A DNA stretch of 64,000 nt from Yponomeuta sedellus. Lineage: Eukaryota > Arthropoda > Insecta > Lepidoptera > Yponomeutidae. Shown here one piece after another: positions 41,676 through 52,078 of this stretch. Where the stretch lies: positions 15,186,768-15,250,767 of the forward strand of contig OW203745.1 in NCBI GenBank assembly GCA_934045075.1, written 5' to 3'. Made by a program: the position numbers and the translations under genes. The notes beneath the pieces were generated by a model, which had not been told where the DNA came from, made no database searches, and saw nothing but the letters and a program-made list of their open reading frames with translations. Positions within the stretch are counted from its first letter, which is position 1; each line of letters begins with the position of its first letter.

Positions 41676-41873
41676 TAGACTTTTAGTCCGGATTTACTTA
41701 CGGGTGTTGTTATATCGGAAAAGTCCGGCCAGGTTTTGCTCCGATTCGCTGAGCTTAATCATGGTGAGCAGAGACGGAGCTCGCGTCGTCGGTTGCTCGT
41801 CTCACACGGTCGGAAACCTGGTCGGACTTTTCCGATATAACAACACCCGAAAGTAAATCCGGAATAAATTCTA
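41676..41873. mobile_element. Long-TIR MITE, copy 2
   Basis: TAGACTTTTAGTCCGGATTT and GTTATATCGGAAAAGTCCGG at the left, complementary right arm. Same interior words as 22000-22213 (GGAGCTCGCGTCGTCGG, inverted relative to copy 1), so the centre has flipped between the two copies. Confidence 0.85.
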
Positions 41874-41949
41874 CAATGTGTTGTGCTTACGAAAGTTTTA
41901 GTTCAAAAATATGTATTATTATTATTCTTTTGTCTATATTATAAAAAAA

Positions 41950-42605
41950 ATTAAATATCATGTATTTTTATGCTTATACATAGACCAAGTATAATTGATT
42001 GACCTCACAGATTGCATAATTATGATATTGACATGTAATACTTTCTTTTTGACATTTGTAAATTTGATTGTTATTTCTAAATTAGATTGTTATTATGTAC
42101 GGAGTCTTGACTTGTAATTAATATTACCAATAAATGATGTCTATGCTTATGTCTAGCTAACGTTCTGTCGGAGTTTCTGTGGTACATTGAATAAAATATT
42201 TTTGATTTGATTCGATTTGAATGGAACCCACGACGTCCGGAAAGGTTGCCAGACATGAAACCACCTTTTCTTCTTAACGTGGCATCGTAGCGCCGCTTCC
42301 CCTTCTTAGCTTGTCGATGGCAAGCCATCGTGGTGAAAGGATTTGCCCATCAGCGTAAGGGACTCGCTGATTGTTGTCCAGGGTGCGCCAGACGTACAGG
42401 CTCAGAGAGTACATCATGAAACATGAAAATGAGAACTATTTGTATATCTACTTCCTTCTTCAATATGTTAGTCCAGTCCATCCAAAGGTTGTCTGGAAGA
42501 GATCACTTTTAGTGATAAGGCCGCCGTTTGTACTCTTAGGTTAAGTAATATCTGTGTAATTTCCATTTGTATGTACAATAAAGTGTTCTCTATCTCTATC
42601 TATCT
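41950..42605 (+). mobile_element. LINE 3' ends in series
   Basis: 42090-42222 ends GTACATTGAATAAAATATTT then TTTGATTTGATTCGATTTG, a LINE tail. 42226-42430 is another repeat whose minus strand reads RQAKKGKRRYDATLRRK. 42430-42605 is the 3' UTR with CATCCAAAGGTTGTCTGG, ATGTACAATAAAGTG and (TATC)n tail, matching 5186-5245 and 55525-55680. Confidence 0.6.
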
Positions 42606-42635
42606 ATTCTTTCTGCAATATCAGCTGCAAGTAAT

Positions 42636-42836
42636 GCATATTATTTCAGCCAGATGTCGCTGCCTGTACGTAATACAGAGAGTATTGTAAAGAGGTTCAA
42701 ATTTCACTGATGCCGGTTAGTCGCCCATTAGCTCAGTTGGAAGAGCGCTGGCACGGATAGCCAGAGGTCGCGGGTTCCAATCCCGGCATAGGTGGGATTT
42801 TTATAAGCCTCTAAATAGGTTTTTTAAAATATTATT
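42636..42836 (+). mobile_element. tRNA-type SINE (family a)
   Basis: From leader (AATGCATATTATTTCAGCC) through tRNA body (TTAGCTCAGTTGGAAGAGCG, GGGTTCCAATCCCGG) to GGTTTTTTAAAATATT; 3' tail lost. Confidence 0.85.
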
Positions 42837-43116
42837 TGCTGAATTCCGCCAAAAATCCCACAAGCATCATGCGGTTAGTAAATGTACCGCCCTCCCTCCC
42901 ACTTTTTCAAGCAGAAGCAAGACACGAACACTCCACCACCGACACCAATACCTGTGTGAGAAAATACGCGTCGCGTTTCGCCTCTTACACGAGGCATCCT
43001 CAGGCTCTCAGCCAAAGCAAAGATAGTTTTCACATTAAATGCTATTATGGATTTCCGCAAAGTAATGCCTGATTCCATACAACATCACGAAACCGCTAAA
43101 CCAACGAGACAGACTA

Positions 43117-43671
43117 GAGCCCTCGCCCACGGCGACTTTCAACAGCGATGCAGTAGCGATGCTGTCGCGCGTTTGCATCGATACTGCCGCGATGCGGTCG
43201 CTAGCTGTGTGCCCTCGCCCACGTAACCACGATTCAGTCGCGATACCGTCGCGCTTCTGGCGCGATGCAGTAACGGCTATTCTATGAGCGGATATTCTAT
43301 AAACTATGAGCATAACACGGTTTAGTGCATTAAAAAAAAGAATATAATATTCTTTAATAGAGCATAAATTTAGAAGTGTTTCTGTGTCGAACGACTCCAT
43401 TGCGCACGTGACGGATAATGGCACTCTTGACCTGATGTTGTTATGATTGTTTTGCACTGATTCTCGGTTCTCCACTCACGCGCCACCCTCCCTCCTTTCT
43501 TTCCCCGATATCGTCCGACACGGTCGCGCGTTTGCATCGATACAGTCACTATGCTGTAGCGCGTTACTAGCGCGTAGCAGATGCGACTTAAGCGCGTTCG
43601 TAGCGATGCTGTTGCGCGTTTAAGAAACGCGCGACAGCATCACTACAAAAAGTCGCCGTGGGCGAGGGCCC
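43117..43671. mobile_element. GC-rich TIR element flanked by TA
   Basis: 555 bp. Left GAGCCCTCGCCCACGGCGAC and right GTCGCCGTGGGCGAGGGCCC are inverted; TA lies at 43115-43116 and 43672-43673. The words GCGATGC, TGTCGCGCG and TTTGCATCGATAC recur near both ends, giving long imperfect subterminal arms. No transposase seen. Confidence 0.78.
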
Positions 43672-43974
43672 TAAGGATCTAACAAAGTCACGTACAAACA
43701 CAATAGCTGAATTCTACTCGGTTCAAACATTATGAAACGTATTTTCGTCGATAACGTTAATCGAGTTTGGGAGGCAAAGCAAATATACAGCTAAATAACC
43801 AGCGCACAATGAAATCGAATACTAAAGGAATTATGTGAATAACTCTTCAGAGGTCACCAGTGCTTAAGGGAATTGAACAAACATATCGGGGACTCTATTA
43901 TGTAGGTATCTTTTGTCCCATGTCGGATACAGAATTGTAACAAAAATATTTGTTATATGGTATGATAGCCCTAG

Positions 43975-44362
43975 TGAAACGCTCGTAGCCTAGTGAAGCG
44001 CTCGTGGCCTAGTCGAACCGAATGATTGGAATCAATCACTTGAGTTAAGCAACAAGAGGCGCGGTCAGGTGCAGGACGGGTGACCGTCTCGTGCTAGTGC
44101 CATTTTTCCGAACGCTTCCGTGCTTCGCAAGGCACGTTAAGCCGTTGGTGCCTGCTTTCATGTAATGGCAGTCGTTAAGCCATGTCAGAGGCCTTATGGG
44201 GGGGGGGGGCGGCTTGATAAGTTCTGACAGTAATCCCCGCCACTGTCTTACAATCGTCCACCAAACCGAACTAGGCCCCCTGGTGGTATATGACCTGACC
44301 TTCCTGCGATGCAGGAACAGACCCGTGCCCCAGTAGTGGGGACTTATAAGGGTTGATATCGA
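43975..44362 (+). mobile_element. 5S-derived SINE, subfamily A, duplicated 5' end
   Basis: Begins AAACGCTCGTAGCCTAGTG and repeats GAAGCGCTCGTGGCCTAGTC, so the first 20 bases occur twice. 5S-like AGCAACAAGAGGCGCGGTC, a G-run at 44199-44210, tail to GGGTTGATATCGAA. Confidence 0.85.
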
Positions 44363-44690
44363 ATATGGAATCGGTATGATTGTGGCGTAATATCAATGAG
44401 GAAAAGGTCTATACTCAGCATTGGACAGAGGTGGTCTGATGATGATGAATAGTGTGACGTCATAGGTATCGACTATCGAGCCCGCTATGAGCCATACATA
44501 ACCTTCAAATTAATATTTAATTCAATAATTGCTTTATTCAAAGTAGCACACAAAAATTAGTGTTTCAAGTTAAACTAGGTGTCTTTTTCAAAATCTAGAT
44601 CGTTTTGGAGAAAAAAATGGATAAAAAACTACCAACTTAGTATTTTCAAAGTTCCTTATTATCAGAGTTTACATGATTGTTCGAAAACCT
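44363..44690. mobile_element. LINE tails
   Basis: 44390-44460 (+): AGGTCTATACTCAGCATTGG then GATGATGAAT, an RTE-like 3' scrap. 44515-44690 (-): TTTATTCAAAGTAGCACAC and AATCTAGATCGTTTTGGAG, the 3' UTR of the TTCATTTC-tail LINE also at 11225-11372. Confidence 0.6.
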
Positions 44691-45600
44691 AGAATTTAGC
44701 CATGGTATTGATTTTGCTGATTTTCATACTATGCATTTTACTGATAATTTCAAGAAATCGTTGGCCTTTGCACTACGTAATGAGATGTTTTATACAGCGT
44801 CAAGCGGCACGTTCACTCGCACTAGATAGGTGGACCACTCGGATGTTGCAGTGCCTGGGGCATTTTTTAAGACAGAAGGCTTATGATTGCGTCACGGCTG
44901 GATAATCCATTATGGATTATCCATCCGTGGATCCGATATGGATTTTGATTACACGTACCAAATTACTGCTAGATATTACCTAAATACTATCAACAGATTT
45001 ATGCTACTAATATACATATTTACATCATATCTAAATATGTATTACTAATTATAAATGAAATCTAAATACTAACAAAACAAACGCAAAAAAAAGTTGGATT
45101 ACTTTGTCTGGAAATATTATAACAACGTCACAAGTTACTACTTTGTGTACAGTGATGTTTAGTCATTCTTGATTTTGGCATTTATTTACATTTGGCAAAC
45201 TCTGATCGCAATCGTAACAAGTTTGTCTGACAAATAACTTGACCAATTCACCTTCATTTCGGATGGACGAGCGAATCTCAAAAAGGCTATTCTGCCTTTT
45301 TTGGCAATTTAGACACTCAGAAATCTATATTTTTTTGTTTTGTCTATTATGTATTTCATTTTATTTTTGTTCATAGTATGTAAATTATCGGTTTATTTGG
45401 TTTCTGATGTGTCTTTTTATAATAAATGTCTTTCTTTTTATTTATTATTTCGGGTATCATTGGGGCCGCGGGATGTATCTTAGAATTATTCGCACTTTAT
45501 TTTAGTCTACTTAAATGCCCTTAGGTGTAAATTGCAGAAATATGCAGTCTAGAGGTATTGGGCGCGCTATACCGGGTAGTACTAGCATTGCCCGTCCTTA
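44691..45600. other. Intronic stretch with small palindrome
   Basis: A palindrome at 44900-44925 (TGGATAATCCA, three bases, TGGATTATCCA). The words near 44841 are shared with 37708. 45370-45450 has an AATAAATGTC-type LINE-like end. No gene recognised. Confidence 0.4.
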
Positions 45601-45895
45601 ACTCACACAAACACACACACACACCCTCACACACACACATACATACATACATACATACATACATACATACATACATACATACATACATACATACATACAT
45701 ACATACATACATACATACATACATACATACATACATACATACATACATACATACATACATACATACATACATACATACATACATACATACATACATACAT
45801 ACATACATACATACATACATACATACATACATACATACATACATACATACATACATACATACATACATACATACATACATACATACATACATACA

Positions 45896-45980
<85 letters not shown>

Positions 45981-45990
45981 ACACACACTC
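45601..45990. repeat. (ACAT)n / (CA)n compound microsatellite
   Basis: (CA)n edge, about 75 units of ACAT (one ATAT variant near 45923), then (CA)n again to about 45988. Open frames on both strands through it are artefacts of the repeat. Confidence 0.97.
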
Positions 45991-46419
45991 GAACATATAT
46001 TAAGTACGCATGTTGTTCCGTATCTTCATTTTCTATTTACTGTTGTAATAATTTTATTGCTCATACCTAAAAACATTATCAGTTATCCTTTACTGTCAAA
46101 CTCAAGTACTTTCATAAAAGTATATACTGTGAGAGGCCTGGAGCTTTGCCATTATCTAACCTTCAACCTCTCACATAGTAATAAGTCCTGATGTTCAAAT
46201 TGTACTTACTATATGTCTTGTTACGGGTACGCCTGTGAACCAGCGGCCCCGCAGAAGGGATTAATAACATGTCTTTTCCGCCTTCTTTCGTTCGACGTCT
46301 CTTCTGTAAATGATATAAATAAAAACTTATTGAATGAGCTACCTATGATATTCTATGATGTTTCTGTTTGTTATCCAGTTATTGGGGTAATTTTGTTCGA
46401 CAATCGACTGTTGAAAAAC

Positions 46420-46703
46420 TTAAACTATATTATAATAAATAAAATTCTAAGTCCTGACGGACTGACTCATCAACGCCCAGCACAGAGGGTCTATATATTA
46501 TAATGTAGGTAAGGAATAAGACCTTTTTTTATATTCAATCCCTAAGAGGTCGAAAAGGGTTGCCAAATTTTATATGGGAGGTATAAACAATGTTGTCTAA
46601 TTTTCTTGAAACTTAAAATAAATACTCTTTAAATTTAACCCTTAAGGGAGTGAACGGGGTTGCAAAAAAAATCCACGCGGATAGAGTCGCGGGCAAAAGC
46701 TAG
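46420..46703 (+). mobile_element. Non-autonomous Helitron, copy 2
   Basis: Starts near TATATTATAATAAATAAAA, has CTGACTCATCAACGCCCAG, GGGAGGTATAAACAATGTTG and ends CCACGCGGATAGAGTCGCGG then GCAAAAGCTAG|T. The hairpin before CTAG is intact. Related to 18660-18993. Confidence 0.82.
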
Positions 46704-47679
46704 TAAATGAATAAAGAGTAAAGTCGTTCTTACTGTTAGGATTTTGTTCAAGTTATCAGCCCGACATCGTACGTATTACCTCTTATCTCACGAACCTATA
46801 TTACGTTTTATGCCATAGCTGTATAGGCATCCTTCAGGACTTCATTGAGTATTCAAAGCAAACGCCGAGGTCGTAGCGCGGCCGCATAACGCTATGTGTC
46901 CCAGGAATATTGCATTCTTTCCGTCCTTTCCGTTTTGTACAAAGATAAGTAGTAAAAGACAGTGTTTCCAGATGAAAAAATACAATTTTCCGTAGCCAAT
47001 GAATGTGTTTTCAAATTAAATTACAGTATTCATTCGCTTCTCTTTATATTTATGTAAGTATATCACCTTTTTCTTGTTCAGGTAACACGTCAGTTGTAAG
47101 TCACTATTTTTGTAGATAATTATTTATTTATATTATTCAAGTATGATTTATCTAGGTTTATTATTACATATTATATTAATATTCGTATTTGCCGGTGCAA
47201 GAAATGGAAAAATAGAAATAGTCGGTACTATCCGTATCTATTTCTCTTTCGGTGAATTCTGAGGTTGCCTGGAAGACATTGATATTAGCTATAAGGCCGC
47301 CAATTATATCTTATGTGTTGTATCGGCTGTTTCTGTAACTATGAAGAATATTCTTATCTAATAAACCGCAATAGCTAACTGCCACTTAAACGTACAATTT
47401 TAAGTAAACTTCTGTGACTTCAATGTAACGAGTGCTTTTGTTCGAAATCCTACGGCAGTTGAAATACTTAAGTATATGAGGTTTGCTAATATTTCAAAGA
47501 CTAAATATTTTTTATGTATGTCATGCTACGTCACTCTGTTGAGTCATAAGCTACATAGTCTATCAGCCTTCAAAGAATCGACGTCTACTTCAGGGACTCT
47601 CTGTATAACTTACAGTAGTTAAAGACAATAAATTAGAATTAGCATTTTGAACAATGTATAAAATTCCTCTATAGTTGTT
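46704..47679. other. Intronic stretch with a LINE 3' tail
   Basis: 47235-47365 (+) carries GGTTGCCTGGAAGACATTG, AGGCCGCCAATTATATC and GAATATTCTTATCTAATAAA, the 3' UTR family of 59483-59670 in sense orientation. Nothing else recognised. Confidence 0.5.
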
Positions 47680-47885
47680 ATCAACTCTTGTATGTCCCCA
47701 CTGCTGGAGCACGAGTCTCTTCCTGTATCGCAGGAAGGTTAGGCCATACTCCTTCACGGGGGCCAAGTCCGGGTTGATGGAGGATACGTAAGACAGTGGC
47801 GGGCCTTACTGTCAGAAGTTATCAAGCCGCCCATAAGGCCTCTGACATGGCTTAACGACTGCCATTATATGACTGCCTCTGTAGT
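47680..47885 (-). mobile_element. 5S-derived SINE, tail and middle
   Basis: Sense reading from GGCAGTCATATAATGGCAGT to GGGGACATACAAGAGTTGAT; head missing. Confidence 0.83.
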
Positions 47886-48825
47886 GTCTTTAGCTAAATA
47901 TTGAAAGATACATCTAAGTAATTTCAAGCCTTTTCTCGATGTTGTCAAGAAGCAAACTGAAAAGGACTGCATAATGTAAACTCAAGTACCACTTAAGTAA
48001 GTGGATGTCAAATCACAGGGATGTGTCTCAGCAGTGGAGGATAGTACAGAGAGTCTACTTTTCATTAAGAGGTGAACCTGTGCTAATTAGCGCCAGTAAC
48101 GGAGGCGAAGGTTATTTTATAAATATTATGCTTTTTGTGAACAAACATATTATGTAATTTTTTTCAAAAAAGTGAACATTTAGATTCTGAAACATGTTGA
48201 TGAATTAAATTTTTAGAACCTTCCAGAATCTAGAGTTTTGAAGTATTTTTGCCAAAAATAAACGTAAAACGTTATTAGGAAATTTATGTCTTCAAGTAAA
48301 ATGTACCATATTCTTTTAAGTTTAAGTGATTGTAGTTCCTTACTATATAAATTGTCCTTCATCTATACGTAAAAACATATAAACATCTTCCATTCTATCA
48401 TAGACTACTTAGTTACGGTTCAGAGGATCTTCTGTAAATTCCCTTTCAGCATCTCTCGGTTAAGTCGAGAAGTTTGTTAATCCATAAGTCATCAAAGGGG
48501 CAGTTTCTGACATCCCTGGCTTCCTACTTAGTTGATTATCGGTGAGACCACCAGAATTCGGGATTACAAAGTTTCATAGAGACCAAGGCTTGAGCAGTGT
48601 GATTGCAGCTTTGACTAAAGTTGATACAGGATTTGCGTGTAATTTCATTTAAGTAGGTGCAGGCTTACAATTCAGGCTTACAAGAAAGAAACATAATAAT
48701 AACAATAAAACACAACGCAGAGGCAAGCTGAACAAGAAACATGAATAACAGAAAAAAAGTCTATAATACAAGAGACAAATAAAATGAGTATCTGATATGT
48801 CTAAGTTGCAACAAATGCAACTGAC
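47886..48825. other. Intronic stretch, nothing recognised
   Basis: No gene and no shared repeat noticed between the SINE and the LINE-2 3' end. Confidence 0.4.
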
Positions 48826-49168
48826 TCAGATTATATTAGATTAGAACTCTTTATTGTACATACCAGAAAACAACATTAAAATGTTTACATATTTTATTTT
48901 ATTTATTAGGTTCCACAACAGTTAATAGTACTGGTAGATACATCAAACTTAAGGTAGTAAAAAATTGATTAAGGTACCTTAACTAATTATAGTGAAACAC
49001 AACATGCATTATTAATTGCTAAGATATGTGACATATTTTACGTGCTTTAAATACCAAAAGGAAAAATCGTAAAATAATTTTTGTTTTGTTAAAACAATTT
49101 GTGATACTGCATCCGATTAAAGAAAAAGAAGAAGTACATTCAAATTATAGTGTGCGGGGGACCTCAAA

Positions 49169-52024
49169 TTAGGGATTGTGGCTCAGAAAATATTTAATTT
49201 TATGTAACGGGTCTTTGTGTACGTCCACTACCTCGCTATAATGATTTAGAAGGCGGCATAGACGAGGAATAGCTGAGTTGGCGCCAAGAACGGTTCTGCG
49301 TAGCGGAGGGCACAGGGAAGTAATTGGCTTACGGGGAAGTTTTCGGGGGACTCTAAAGTTAAATTTAGATAACAATGAAGGGGAATTGATTTGGTTATTT
49401 AGTAATTTATATAAAAAAGAGATATCATTAATATCTAAGCGCTTTGTCAGAGGAATCATTTTAAAGTGTTTGAGTCTATCCCTGTAGGATTTCACCGATT
49501 TACTAATTCCCTGAGAATACGCCAGGTGCCACATAAATCTCTTTTGTATCCGCTCTAACCTAAGCATGTGTGTCGCGTAATGTGGACGCCAGACCACACT
49601 GTTGTATTCCAGAATACTACGAACAAGGCTGTTAAACAGTAGTATTTTAGTCCGCGGATTTTTAAATTGTTTGCCATTTCTAATTATAAAACCTAACATT
49701 CTAGAAGCCTTAGTAACTATGTTGTTGATCTGAGGAACGAAACTTAATTTTTGATCAAACAAGACTCCTAGATCCTTGATAGTTTCGAGTTCTTTGAGCA
49801 TAACATCATCAATACAATATTTAGTAGGAATAGTATTTACGTTCCTAGAAAACTTAACTTGAAAGCATTTATTTGGGTTCATTTTCATACCGTTATGGTT
49901 GCACCATTGAGTTAATTCATCTAGATCATCTTGTAAAAGTTCTGCGTCTTTGAACGAAGTGACTGTTCTGACTACTTTAAGATCGTCCGCATAGAGAAAA
50001 GGTAACGAATGTTTGAATCTACCAGGGAGGTCATTTATAAATATGTTGAAGAGTAACGGCCCGAGATGCGATCCCTGGGGTACACCAGACGTGATTGCAT
50101 TATTCTGAGATTGAAACCCGTTAGCCACCACGTAAAAAAATCGATTACTTAAGTAAGAATCCAACCATCGAAGTACTGGCCCAGTAAAACCGTACGAAGC
50201 TAACTTATTAAGCAAGACCACATGAGAGACCTTATCAAAGGCTTTGGCAAAATCTGTGTAGATGACGTCAGCTTGTTTGCGACAATCTATTGCCTCCACT
50301 AGAGTGTCTTCAAAGGACACCAGGTTGGAGCACGTGGATTTTGCCTTTAAAAAGCCGTGCTGGTGGTCAGAGAACAGCTGTTTACAGTAGCTTTGGATAT
50401 GAGGGCAAAGAAGTGACTCTAGTACCTTAGCCATTATACTAAGTAAAGATATCGGGCGGTAGTCTTGCATGTTGCTAGCTCTACCACCCTTAAATATGGG
50501 TACGACCATTGCTATTTTCCACTGGGATGGAAATATGCCTGAATCCAGAGATTTATTAAAGATAAGCAGCAAAGGCTCTGCAAGGCTACACGCAAGCGTT
50601 TTTATAAATATAGCAGGCAGTCCGTCTGGGCCAGGCCCCTTACAGGCATTCAGCATTGACAGCTTCGTGAGGATATCCTCCCGTGTAAATTGTATTTTAC
50701 TAAAACTATCATGGTATTGGTCTACCAATGGGTCTGTTCTCTGCAATGGTTTCTCATACACCGAAACAAAGTACGAAGCGAACAGATTACATATATCATT
50801 GCCATTGGAAGCCGTTGCAGAGCCATTTGTCATAGTGTCTGGATAAGAACCCTTTCCGCTGCGTTTGCTTTTTATAAAAGACCAAAAGAGTTTTGGATTT
50901 TTTACAAGATTAATTTCAATGCTCTCCAGATAACTATTATACAATTTTGACGCTAAGTGGTCGCAGCGTTTTTTGATACATTCAAATGATATTTTATCTA
51001 GGGGGTTATTGTATCTTTTTATGCGTTTTCTAAGATTGTGTTTCTCCCTTAGTAGGCTTATGAGGTTTTTACTATACCACGGGGGATATTTATGTTTCGA
51101 TTGATATTTTATAGGTACAAAACGCCTGATTAATTCCCATATTTTTTCATATAGAATATTTAACATTGAATCGACGTCCTCGATAATCGAAAGTGTTGCG
51201 TGCCAGTCGACCTCATCGAGTGCTTTTTGTAGAGACTTATAGTCAGCCCTGTAAAAGTTGTATCTAATGTTTTCTTTATTACTAGACAAGTTATTAGTAG
51301 ATTTAGTAGGTAGATCAAGTTCAAGAGGGGGATGTGCTAGATCTATTTTAGACAGAAGGTCTGTAGCCAGGTGTAGTTTACAGTCGGGTATATTTGTAAG
51401 GACTAGGTCGAGAATGTTACCTCTGTTATTGCAATTCAGATTTAATTGAGAAAGATTATTAAGCGCCATAAAGTCTCGCAGCATGACTTCTAGTGAGGAG
51501 TTTGCGGGAGAAGTCTGGGTAGAAATTTTACTATTGATGTGCCAGTTAATCCTACTTAAGTTGAAGTCTCCCACCATACACATATCAATATTCGTATGCT
51601 CAACAATGCGGTCACAGTTACTAAGAAATTGGTCAAGTACTGCTGGTGTGACGGGAGGTGGAAGGTATACTGCGCACAGAGCAAATTGCTTAGATAAATC
51701 CCTTGTAGGTGCGTCTATGACAACCCAAAGATCCTCGAGACTGCTTTCCCATGCTTGCATTCTTTTAGAACTGAACTTTTTGTCAACCGCAACTAACACT
51801 CCTCCACCATCCGTTTTTTTGCTAGAACTTGAATCTCTATCTCTCCTATGAATTTCGTATCTATCATCAAATAACTCTGTCGAAAGAATATTATGATTGA
51901 GCCAAGATTCTGTAATAATCACAATATCATAATTATTGCAACTTATTTTATAATGGAAGTCGTTTGTTTTGGTTCTAAGTCCGCGTACATTCTGGTAATA
52001 TATATTTAAAGACGAGGATGGAGG
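49169..52024 (-). CDS. LINE-2 ORF2: APE endonuclease and reverse transcriptase
   Basis: Open from just after a stop at 52025-52027 to the stop at 49169, 951 codons. No ATG at the N-terminus: the conserved endonuclease start YYQNVRGLRTK lies upstream of the first alternative start (GTG at 51922). Endonuclease motifs: ITESWL, GGGVLVAV, MVGDFN, LAHPPLEL. Reverse transcriptase: NYRPISLLSI, YTDFAKAFD (motif A), SGVPQGSHLGPLLF, FLYADD (Y about 678 counting from 52024), then FLGV-type LGVLFD. C-terminus FNFRVPRK to LSHNP. Frame intact; it could be expressed by reinitiation after ORF1. Confidence 0.9.
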   Translation of the reverse strand, partial: PPSSSLNIYYQNVRGLRTKTNDFHYKISCNNYDIVIITESWLNHNILSTELFDDRYEIHRRDRDSSSSKKTDGGGVLVAVDKKFSSKRMQAWESSLEDLWVVIDAPTRDLSKQFALCAVYLPPPVTPAVLDQFLSNCDRIVEHTNIDMCMVGDFNLSRINWHINSKISTQTSPANSSLEVMLRDFMALNNLSQLNLNCNNRGNILDLVLTNIPDCKLHLATDLLSKIDLAHPPLELDLPTKSTNNLSSNKENIRYNFYRADYKSLQKALDEVDWHATLSIIEDVDSMLNILYEKIWELIRRFVPIKYQSKHKYPPWYSKNLISLLREKHNLRKRIKRYNNPLDKISFECIKKRCDHLASKLYNSYLESIEINLVKNPKLFWSFIKSKRSGKGSYPDTMTNGSATASNGNDICNLFASYFVSVYEKPLQRTDPLVDQYHDSFSKIQFTREDILTKLSMLNACKGPGPDGLPAIFIKTLACSLAEPLLLIFNKSLDSGIFPSQWKIAMVVPIFKGGRASNMQDYRPISLLSIMAKVLESLLCPHIQSYCKQLFSDHQHGFLKAKSTCSNLVSFEDTLVEAIDCRKQADVIYTDFAKAFDKVSHVVLLNKLASYGFTGPVLRWLDSYLSNRFFYVVANGFQSQNNAITSGVPQGSHLGPLLFNIFINDLPGRFKHSLPFLYADDLKVVRTVTSFKDAELLQDDLDELTQWCNHNGMKMNPNKCFQVKFSRNVNTIPTKYCIDDVMLKELETIKDLGVLFDQKLSFVPQINNIVTKASRMLGFIIRNGKQFKNPRTKILLFNSLVRSILEYNSVVWRPHYATHMLRLERIQKRFMWHLAYSQGISKSVKSYRDRLKHFKMIPLTKRLDINDISFLYKLLNNQINSPSLLSKFNFRVPRKLPRKPITSLCPPLRRTVLGANSAIPRLCRLLNHYSEVVDVHKDPLHKIKYFLSHNP

Positions 52025-52078
52025 TTATATAAAGACAATAATTAATAGCACAATTTTTTTTTTTTTTTTAGACTTATC

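Noticed and set aside
45521..46070. Open frames of 119-170 codons (Cys/Val/Tyr/Met repeats or Thr/His/Ile repeats) on both strands
   Set aside because: They are translations of the (ACAT)n/(CA)n microsatellite, open in several frames because of unit composition.
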